From Halisarca cf. caerulea (taxonomy: Eukaryota; Porifera; Demospongiae; Chondrillida; Halisarcidae): DNA of 64,000 nucleotides. The notes under the pieces were generated by a model. It was not told where the DNA came from. It saw only the letters and a list, made by a program, of their open reading frames with translations, and did not search any database. The stretch lies in NCBI GenBank assembly GCA_963170055.1, contig CAUJGJ010000185.1, positions 3,761,275 through 3,825,274 on the forward strand, written 5' to 3'. Position 1 is the first letter of the stretch, and each line of letters starts with the position of its first letter. Below are positions 26,177 to 64,000 of this stretch, one piece after another. The translations under genes were made by a program, and so were the position numbers.

Positions 26177-27420
26177 CCAGGTATACTGGACAGCAACTTA
26201 CACATGCTAAAACACTATAACAATAACTTGAATCTATAGTTACTATTTTGACTTGTAGGCTTGTAGTATTTTGTAGAAATATAACTATATTACATTATTT
26301 TCTTCTACAGTAAACTATATATTAATAATAATAATATTTAATGATCTCATCACATGATATTTTTGTGATATGTGTATATACGCAATATAAAACAGACAAG
26401 TTGTATCAAAGGACCACCTAGCTATATAATATTATAGCTATTTATAATATTAATATATATTATAGGCTTAATAATATCAGCTATAGAACCACTAACTAAA
26501 TTATACATTTATATTATCACACCTCAATCTACATGACCATGCACTTGTTTATGTAATTACTTGGTCCCTAAAGTGGTCTTTAAACACAGGTTACATGTAC
26601 TGTACATAATCTGCAGTGCTATATATAGGGGACACTATACTTTATGTCAATAATTATTGTATATAATATATTACTTCTCGCACTTTCAGAATTTTTCTCA
26701 TATATTATCATGCAGGTTCTTATAGTCCATGCATGCAGTAAACCAAGTAGGAATTGCATGTATACATGTATAAAGTGACTACTGTTTCTGTGTTGAGCAG
26801 AATTTGTATACTTATATCTTGTATGTATGTATGTATAATAATACTAATCATAGACACTAGTACCTTGGACATTACGTAACCACATATACAGTATAATATG
26901 GTATTATGCATAATAAACAGTATGGGTGTTCTAAGCTGGAGGTTCTATATATGCTGACAGTGAAACCTCTTAAATCTGGCCACCTTGGGACTACACAGCT
27001 GCAGGGTGTTTATAACCGTCTGTTGCTTGTTCCGATTGTGGGCGGTGCTTGTTTTCTACGTCATCAATTAGCAGCTGTTTTAATGTGTCATTAGGCGTCT
27101 TTCGGATGACATACGAAATTTCACATATCAACAGAATGGGGGAAGAAGGCGAGAAACCTCAACGTGTGTCAAAAAGCGTGATAAGTACACAGAAAATCAA
27201 AAGTTGATTACAAAGAAAGAAACTACCAAGAGAACAATAATGCAACAGACATTATCATAGTATAACAAGGCAAAACAAGGCACCAAACAAATAGCTAGTC
27301 TAAAAGGCAAATAGGCTAAACAAATAGGCTAAACAACAAACACAAACACATGCATGCAGCAATAACACAAACACAGCAATGTCTACACCCTGCCTTCAGT
27401 GCAGGCAAGTGAAATATCAC
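26177..27420. other. 3' UTR and intergenic flank of the adhesin gene
   Basis: AT-rich, with no coding potential I can support. A candidate AATAAA lies at 26912-26917. A terminal fragment of a CAGT-ended element (CAGTGAAACCTCTTAAATC) starts near 26958. Confidence 0.5.
26912..26917 (+). terminator. Candidate polyadenylation signal, adhesin gene
   Basis: AATAAA about 735 nt after the stop codon at 26176. Several AT-rich near-matches lie closer, so this is only one candidate. Confidence 0.3.
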
Positions 27421-27429
27421 CATACATGG

Positions 27430-28330
27430 TTGCTGATCTCAAGGTTCTTGAGCCTCGAATCGCCATGATGGAAGATCGGAGGAGGGCAAAAGAAATTCTG
27501 CAGCGGACCCAATACATGACCTGCGAGTGGCTGTTGCAGGTTATGTAGAGCAGCTACAGTTGAGAGCCCTTAGGATGTTCTACGATGTAGACCAGAGGCA
27601 TCCAAAAGTCTTTTAATACTTGAAACTGGGGTGTTTCTAGTTGGCATGTTAGTGAAAATTCAGTGCTTGAGTTTTTAACGCTGGTTTCGAGTAATGTCAA
27701 GCTCAACAAGCGGTGATAGAATCTTGACGAAGGCAGCTGAGGAAGCTGTGAGAGAAAAGAATTTAAAGCTGGCTCCATCATTTGTACGTTGCAGTGTGCG
27801 ACAGAGATATTTAGGATGGGAAGGGCTGTGCAGCAGCGGTAGAAGGTGTATCCTTGGTGGAGCTTAGGTCAATGATAGTCTCGCATAGCCAGCCCATTTT
27901 CCCTGTTCTCTTCACTTCCATTTGAATGGAATTGAACGAGAAAAAGAGGCCAGATAGGTGAGACTATAGGTTGATGGTGTGTGATTCCTTTCACAGGAAG
28001 GTGAGGAGTGACTGGTTAGAGGTGGTCACAAATCAACCAAAACTAGCTCTTCTGAGGGAAATTATGAGTAAACATAAGGAACCTACATGTACAGTAGTGT
28101 ATATTGCAAGGCAGAGAAGAATGATGGTGATTTGAGGTGGCACAGTTAGACCGAGGATTGAAATGGGAAGGTGGAGGATCGAATCAAGATAACAGCATGT
28201 TTGCAGACACTGCGACTGAGAGGCTAGGAATTTGAAGATGTGGTCCACTACTTCAAGACGCATGGCACGGATCCATGGGATGGGAGGAAATACATATCTG
28301 ATGAAGAAGTGATTGAATTGTTACACAGAA
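27430..28330 (+). mobile_element. Decayed 3' end of a non-LTR retrotransposon
   Basis: Broken reading frames on the plus strand keep marks of a reverse-transcriptase C-terminus. QLQLRALRMFYDVDQRHPK lies near 27550, like the region after the RT domain in LINEs. LMVCDSFHRKVRSDWLEVV lies near 27970. A C-R-H-C motif near 28200 is followed by E-F-E-D-V-V-H-Y-F, resembling the C-x2-C...E-H-F zinc knuckle of LINE C-termini. Stops and frameshifts throughout mean it is dead. A 91-bp MITE interrupts it. Confidence 0.55.
27876..27966. mobile_element. 91-bp MITE inserted in the decayed LINE
   Basis: The left end TAGTCTCGCATAGCCAGCC pairs with the reverse complement of the right end, TAGTCTCACCTATCTGGCC. 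The element interrupts the coding pattern of the surrounding RT remnant. Its centre holds a short palindrome, TTCCATTTGAATGGAA. Confidence 0.6.
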
Positions 28331-28560
28331 GGAAGTATATATATATAGACAAAAACTAGATTTAAAAATTATGGGAAGCAAGGTTTGGATATAGTTCTGA
28401 TTATAATGAATCTAGATCTGTTGTCTTGCATGATTGTTTCTATGCTTTCATGTTTTATAATTTATAGTGTTGTCTTTGATGCATGTGTGTGCAGTATACA
28501 ACTGTACAGTTCTAGTACCAGTTGTGGTACTGTATAATGTACAATATAATAATTGTAGAC

Positions 28561-28562
<2 letters not shown>

Positions 28563-28614
<52 letters not shown>

Positions 28615-28618
28615 GTAT
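28563..28618. repeat. (AT)n microsatellite
   Basis: Nearly pure alternating TA over about 55 bases between the LINE remnant and the 3' end of the PHF14-like gene. Confidence 0.95.
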
Positions 28619-28808
28619 AATATTAGATTTTATCTTTAACAAGATCACACATTCAGCATTCGCTTGAACATACATAAAACAGAACACTTGCACAACACTG
28701 ACTATACACACATTAAACAACGTACATACATGCATTAATATATTATGTTTTTATGTGATAAACTATGGCTAGATGCATATGGGTACATTGACAAATACAA
28801 AATGGTTG

Positions 28809-43746
<14,938 letters not shown>

Positions 43747-43808
43747 TCTAATTGATAAGTCACGAGATCAGAGCAGAGTCAGGGTGGTCACGTTTCGTAT
43801 ATAGCAAG
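43747..43808. promoter_or_regulatory. 62-bp divergent promoter region between PHF14-like and protease genes
   Basis: The first possible PHF14 start codon (43746, minus) and the protease start codon (43809, plus) are 62 bp apart. Transcription start sites must lie here or overlap the neighbour's first exon. TCACG occurs twice (43758, 43788) and a TATATA word lies at 43797, too close to the protease ATG to act as its TATA box. CCAAT at 43743 overlaps the upstream PHF14 ATG. An extra untranslated exon for either gene cannot be excluded. Confidence 0.6.
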
Positions 43809-58597
<14,789 letters not shown>

Positions 58598-60402
58598 GAG
58601 ATACCAAGTTTGTGCTAAAGATCAAAGTGTAGAATTAGGTAATCCCAATATTACTCTAACTGGAATTTCTTATTACTGATAGACGGTAGAACATACTACT
58701 CATTTGTGTAGTAGGTATTTGTACATAAGTGTATTAATATTATTATTATTACATGTAATTTAAATTTGTAAGATTAATTCTTATTATAATTATTGTTATA
58801 ATACTGCACACATACTGTACATAATTTCAGGAAAGGAATATAATGCATTTGATGATGGTAGTGATTGGAGAAGGCCTATATAATTCACTTGCAAATGTAA
58901 TTGCATGTCTGTATGCAATTACTTAATTTCTTCATGCAATAATTTCATTAATTAATATTGCATTTCACCTTTTGCTGTATGTGTACGAATATTAAATAAA
59001 TATATATTGGAATTATCTTGTGTGCTCGAGTGTGTATACCATTGCAACTGCAACACAAGACAATTGCATAGTCTGTATATGAGACTAAATTACTGTATAT
59101 ACCGTGGAATCTCAAAATTGAGAACAATTAATTATTAAAACATGGATTTAGCTGGCAGTGCATGCTTTATATATAGACTGAGACATTGTCTTATTTATGT
59201 GGAGGTTTGAGCTGTAGGTGCTTATGATATGATATGAACTTTAGGACCTCATGCAACTTGCAGCTACATATAGAAGATATTACGTGCTTGTGTTAAGAGA
59301 GCACATGTGTGGTACAGGTGATTTTGAACATCAGAACATGCATGCTTGTGTGATTCATTATGCTGTATGAAGATGACTGTGAATATCAAAGTCACATAAC
59401 CAAATTAAAACGGCAAAATTTGTTGTCATTGGTCGTGATAGAAATGAACCCTACAATGGAATGGCCTAGCAAAAAATTGAATGACAATGTTATTGTTCAT
59501 GGAGTAATTGTTCAAACACTTAATATAGGCAGACTTTAAATAAATATGGATATTTTGCACGCATGACTAATATTTATCCAATGTGTTAATTCAACTAGTG
59601 AGATACTGCATGATACTAAACTAAAAAAGAACAGATGAACCATAGTTGTAACTACGACATACAGTAGCAAAGTGAACAAAAACAACATTATAATTAGTAA
59701 TGTAGTTTTAAGCAAATGATTGAATCAATTAGAACCAAGACCAAATGTAGACATCTATCCTGTGTCTATTATCCCAGTAATGTTTTTCATCAGGAAATCT
59801 TGTGTACAATGCGGAACAACTGTTTTTGAGTCAGCTTCTGCCATGAGAACCTATGGTGTGCATATAGCCTGAACTCTACCCTGGCTCCCCAACTAATCGT
59901 GCACACACACATGCAGTACAGTTTAATGTAAATTGTTAAGTAGAAAGAATACATGCATGACGTGGTCTTGATGTTGCTATATATTTCATGCACGTGGAGT
60001 TCTTATATAAAGCAATTTCTGGTGCATGACAGAATTCTTTGTTCTGCTAAACAGCAGACTGAAGCAGGGTTGATGATTGCCAGCTGCATTATTCGTCTTA
60101 TCGCCACCCTGTTCCACTGGCTACCAAAAATGACGGTCGACCAGCAGATCGGACTGAGTGCAAGACTAGGGCTGGCATCTCAACCAGTTTCTCATGGTCG
60201 ATTGCAGCAAGCTAAAGTTTCTTCTCTGTAATGACTCCTAAATATATTAGTTAATCCAGCACCGCTTAATCGCCATCAATTTTGTGCATGAATTCATTAC
60301 GAGGAGTACATATTGATTTGGATAATATTAGCCTAGTTTTGTCGAAGAATGGAGTATCTACCTATTTTAGGACAAGCCATTAGGGAGAGTAAGATCAGCA
60401 CA
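58598..60402. other. Protease 3' UTR and intergenic DNA
   Basis: AT-rich. AATAAA at 58995-59000, about 400 nt after the stop, is the best polyadenylation candidate. A 92-codon open frame at 59953-60231 resembles nothing I know and is left uncalled. Confidence 0.5.
58995..59000 (+). terminator. Candidate polyadenylation signal, protease gene
   Basis: AATAAA 398 nt after the stop codon, followed by an AT-rich and then TTGTGTG-containing stretch typical of downstream elements. Confidence 0.5.
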
Positions 60403-60775
60403 GTGCATTACACAGCTGCTACTACACACATTCCAACTACTATACACACTACACACACTACAGCTACTACACACACTATAGCTACAGTACACGCTACAGC
60501 TACTACAGATACTACAGCTACTACAGCTACTACAGCTACTACACACACTACAGCTACTACAGCTACTACACACACTACAGCTACTACAGCTACTACAGCT
60601 ACTACACACACTACAGCTACTACACACTCTACAGCTACTACAGATACTACAGCTACTACATCTACTACAGCTACTACAGCTACTACACACACTACAGCTA
60701 CTACACACACTACAGCTACTACACACATTACACACACTACAGCTACTACAGCTACTACAGCTACTACACACACTT
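60403..60775. repeat. 9-bp minisatellite built from a few unit variants
   Basis: Units ACTACAGCT and ACTACACAC (also ACTACAGAT, ACTACATCT) alternate in an irregular order over about 370 bp. Nine bases equal three codons, so frames stay open on both strands (Thr/Ala/His-rich on plus, Cys/Ser- or Val/Ala-rich on minus). These are not genes. The same units reappear at 62216-62269. Confidence 0.9.
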
Positions 60776-60839
60776 TTTTATTTTTTTCTAAATATATCAA
60801 ACAATATGTAATACATATATAAGGTACATTCCTGCATAA

Positions 60840-61810
60840 TAATGAATGAGCAATGTTGTGAATTGCTAATAGTATCCTAGCAGTGATCAAGGCGACCCTC
60901 AGCAGTCTGGAGAGCAAAGGGCTCATGGGTGTAGTGGTTGGTTTTCGATCTGATACTGTGAACACACATGATGGACAATCTAATGAGGGCAAATCCAAGC
61001 TTGCATCTGAGAAGGTGAAGTATGGTACATCTCTCTTCTCACTGATAAGTGAGGCAAGACATTTGTAGAAAGACGTGGCAATGTTGCCCATACCTCCAGT
61101 GCATGGCATCACTAGAGGTGCAAAACTGACATGTTCCACTTCTCGGATCCTTTCTTCATATATATTGTCTCTTCTTCTCTTGTTCGTGTCTGCGGTGTGT
61201 AGACTTCAGTACGGTGGAGCAATTTGATTTGGCACTTGGGTTAAATACCCTTATGTTCAAAAATGCCTTTTCAAAACGTCCACCACAGAAGCCAAACATG
61301 GCAATATCCAGTCTTGCCTGATCTCCAGAGTTGGCTGAGCGGTGATGCAGAACCTCACCGTCAAGATGTTTTAGGTGCAGCTCCATACAGACACCGTGGC
61401 ACACTTCTGTCAAAAGGTGTGCTGTCAGATCCTGAACCTCATTGTGGCGGATGGGAGGGAAGCCATCAGAAAGGCATGATTAGCACATGCTCGATGTCAA
61501 ACTGGTATCTACAACCACAGGTTGTGGGAGTATTTTGAAGTGGCCAGTTGTAACGCAGGGCAAGAGCATGCATCTCTAAATGCTGATTTGTGAAGAGCAA
61601 AGCCATGGATGTCTAATGGCAGAGCTGTTAACCAGGAAGATGAGTCCTTTTCTGAGGTAGCTCGATGCAGTGATTTTGTGATGGTGACAATGTATTTTAC
61701 AGAGAATTTTTCCTTCTGATATTCAAAGCATTTCAAATGATGATTGTAATGGCCTTCTGCATAGTAGGAGTGTTCAGGTCGTATTCTGCATGCTGTAATA
61801 CACATTCCAT
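60840..61810 (-). mobile_element. Decayed retrotransposon tail, minus-strand copy
   Basis: Minus-strand frames carry W-L-T-A-L-P-L-D-I-H-G-F-A-L-H-K-S-A-F-R-D-A (near 61600), T-E-V-C-H-G-V-C-M-E-L-H-L, A-R-L-D-I-A and A-F-L-N-I-R-V-F-N-P (61413-61200), and then F-A-P-L-V-M-P-C-T-G-G-M-G and Y-K-C-L-A-S-L-I (61120-61020). The same motif order occurs in the plus-strand copy at 62270. It is broken by frameshifts and internal loss. The family is one I associate with C-termini of invertebrate retroelement polyproteins; the exact clade is uncertain. Confidence 0.65.
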
Positions 61811-62215
61811 GAGTGGTTCGCAGATTTGGGTAGAAATCTGATGAACTTCGTCAGCACAAGATGTCAGATTGACTATACCCAGGCCTCCCAAACAGGCAGG
61901 TAGAGACAGCAGTTGACGAGTTCATACACTAGGTTGTCTGTCCAGTAATTACTGGGATCAATTGAGCCATTATGATGTCTACTATCCGTTGGAGAATGTC
62001 TGAACTGTCCAAGCTGTCCCAATCAGTGATACAAACAAGATAGTTCCATCTTGACTGAAGACTATGAGTTAAAGAGGAATAGGCAGTGTGAGGGTGTGTT
62101 TAGCAATAATTAAGGACCAATGTGGTGAGCTCACTTAGTCTCGTAATGGTGGGCGGAAGTGGGGCTGAGTACAAGACTAGAGCTCACTAGCCAATCAGAG
62201 ACAGTTTGCTGGATA
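61810..62215. other. Spacer between the two opposed retroelement tails
   Basis: Possibly a worn upstream part of the minus-strand copy. No clear motif. It ends just before the second patch of 9-bp units. Confidence 0.4.
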
Positions 62216-62269
62216 GTACACACTACAGCTACTACAGCTACTACACACACTACATCTACTATACACACT

Positions 62270-63352
62270 CAACATCAAGGTCTGTCACAAAGCCTCTGAC
62301 TGATGCAATCCAGCGCAGGACAGAGGACAGCCAAGCCCAGATACTAATGAAGCAAGAGAAATTAGCCAAAGATGCAAAAGAACAAGGCCAGATGAGAAAG
62401 AAGAAGCAGGCTGAGGACATCGGCAATACTCTGAATACAACATCGCAGAGAGCCATGTCCCTTGCACAAGAGAAAGGGGCACCTGCCTGGCTAGCAACAC
62501 TGCCAATTGAAGAACATGGCTTTGCAATCCACAAGAGTGACTTCCGTGATGCGCTAGCTTTGAGGTATGGATGGAGACCTAAGGCCACGCCTATAACCTG
62601 TATACATGTATGTGGAAAACCAAATAATGTTGACCATGCCCTGAGTTGTCCAAAGGGTGGGTATGTCATCATGCGCCACAACAAAGTAATAGGTATCACT
62701 GCAAGGCTACTTGAAGAAGTAGCAAAATGCATTGAGAAGGAACCTGTCCTCCAACCACTAGATGATGAGAGAATGTCAATGTGTATACAGTCAACACCAG
62801 TGTTAATGGCAGATTGGACATAAAATACAAGGGATTCTGGTCCTATGGACAGGACGCATTCTTTGATGTAAGGGTGTTTAAGCCTTTGACACCAAGCCAG
62901 CAGACCAAACCCTTAGCCACCTTGTACCAGAAAAATGAAAGAGAAAAGAGGCGTGCATACGAACAAAGAGTCCGAGAAGTTGAGTATGGATCGTTCACTC
63001 CCCTTGTGATGTCAGCCACTGGGGGGCTGGCCCCTACTGCCTCAACCTTCTACAATAGACTAGCAAGCATGATTGCCAAGAAGCAAGGACAGCCATACAG
63101 CATAATCATGAAGCTGATTAGAACCAGATTGTCATTCAGCCTTCTTAGATCATCAATCCTTGCAATCAGAGGCTCAAGGAGTGCAGCTACATGCGGCAAG
63201 ATTGACTGTGACCCAGCCAGAGCAATTATGGCTGAAGGAAGATCAGATTCTGCATGAATCATGAACTATCATTACATAAAATTCAATGTACATGCAAACT
63301 CATTAATATCTGTATATCTTATGTGCTTAATTATTAGTGTTTTGCCGTGAGG
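62270..63352 (+). mobile_element. 5'-truncated retrotransposon tail flanked by a 17-bp target duplication
   Basis: CATCTACTATACACACT occurs at 62253-62269 and again, without change, at 63353-63369, directly bounding the insert. Coding part: W-L-A-T-L-P-I-E-E-H-G-F-A-I-H-K-S-D-F-R-D-A-L-A-L-R-Y-G-W, then C-G-K-P-N-N-V-D-H-A-L-S-C-P-K-G-G, up to about 62790. After one frameshift it reads F-F-D-V-R-V-F-K-P, V-R-E-V-E-Y-G-S-F-T-P-L-V and R-L-S-F-S-L-L-R-S-S-I-L, ending with a stop at 63257. The C...C...H-A-L-S-C-P pattern is a zinc-knuckle-like element. Confidence 0.75.
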
Positions 63353-63431
63353 CATCTACTATACACACTACGTTACGTTAGCAGTTGCGCAATGCACTGT
63401 GCTGATTGCATCAAATCTTCGTATCCCGAAC

Positions 63432-63494
63432 ATGGCTGACAGTGAAAGCACTCCACCTCTAGGTTTGTCCTGCTCATCAGCTGCGTTCATCGTA
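63432..63494 (+). CDS. Possible first coding exon of a gene running off the right edge
   Basis: ATG in an A-C-A-T-G-G context opens MADSESTPPLGLSCSSAAFIV and reaches a consensus-like donor GTATGT at 63495 in phase 0. No downstream exon is visible in the window and the peptide resembles no family. Chance is quite possible. Confidence 0.2.
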
Positions 63495-63727
63495 GTATGT
63501 TAATGTTTCCATTCCTTTTTTTGCATTGTATTTGTGTACTCGGTGGGATAAGGACGTGTTGCTTATTCTTGTTCAGGTTATAATCCTTTGCTCTTCACGG
63601 TAGGTCACAGTACAATAGACAGTAATCGGTCACACGTTCACAACCAAAACTAATATGTTTGCAACGAGCCGTACCACTGCAAAGCAAATTGTAACGAAGT
63701 TTCGTTATGTTTTAGGTACATGATGTT

Positions 63728-63925
63728 TAAGGTAAAGCGGGGTAATTCGGGAAGGTGGGTCAAAAGCAGTGTCACCACAAGCTACACACATTATTTCTTG
63801 TCTGAGTCGTCTTCATGAATTGGGAATTCAGCAGTAGCAAGTATGGCTAGACAGCTTAACCATAGCAGAAGTAAAGGTCCTGTCCTGAATTACTCCAATT
63901 GTGCCAATTACCCCACTTTACCTTA
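63728..63925. mobile_element. TA-flanked MITE, 198 bp
   Basis: Left TAAGGTAAAGCGGGGTAATT and right AATTACCCCACTTTACCTTA are inverted with one mismatch over 20 bases; the outer TA is the likely target duplication (Tc1/mariner type). No coding content. Confidence 0.85.
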
Positions 63926-64000
63926 TAGCTTGTGGTCGTCTCAGTTGTCTTGAGTCCTCAAAGCATAGACCCTGGTATTTAGGGTCTATGCCCAAAGTAT

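Noticed and set aside
59953..60231. 92-residue plus-strand frame
   Set aside because: No recognisable motif, no splice context and AT-rich surroundings; left as intergenic.
60349..60822. 157-residue Thr/Ala/His-rich open frame and two Cys/Ser- or Val-rich minus-strand frames
   Set aside because: All are by-products of a 9-bp repeat that has no stop in several frames.

Overview
This is eukaryotic, animal-type DNA: spliced genes with GT-AG introns, animal gene families and many small transposons. A metazoan PHF14-type gene, a huge cadherin-like membrane protein with adhesin-like repeats, and TA-flanked miniature elements point to an early-branching marine invertebrate. My best guess is a demosponge; this is inference and could be wrong.

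Layout. (1) 2-26176, plus strand: the 3' part of a gene for a giant cadherin/LamG-like membrane adhesin. One exon runs uninterrupted from the window edge to 24350. A single intron follows, then a last exon with two furin-type sites, a transmembrane helix and a 12-residue tail. At least 8,356 residues are visible and the N-terminus lies outside. (2) 26177-28800: 3' flank, a decayed non-LTR retrotransposon 3' end and an AT microsatellite. (3) 28809-43746, minus strand: a PHF14-like chromatin reader in 13 exons plus a probable 14-nt microexon. The chain closes in frame to 712 residues. (4) 43747-43808: 62 bp between the two divergent start codons. (5) 43809-58597, plus strand: a secreted proteinase-K/subtilisin-type (S8) protease in 12 exons, 396 residues, with a complete catalytic set. 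(6) 58598-64000: intergenic DNA with a 9-bp minisatellite, two oppositely oriented retrotransposon tails (one with a perfect 17-bp target-site duplication), a TA-flanked MITE and a doubtful first exon near the right edge.

The introns of genes 3 and 5 are full of inverted-repeat elements. They include a CCGTA family with TA target sites, two members of which enclose a decayed HIRAN-like domain. There are also CAGT-ended pogo/Tigger-like elements, a TTAA-flanked piggyBac-type element, a large transposon with a LINE inserted in it, and nested insertions that can be ordered in time. Two introns contain degenerate arrays of a 9-11 bp word.

The three genes do not form a pathway. The links are physical: genes 3 and 5 share a very short divergent promoter region, and gene 1 has almost no introns next to intron-rich neighbours. 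Exon boundaries were placed by hand from splice consensus and phase; every junction quoted keeps the frame unless stated.
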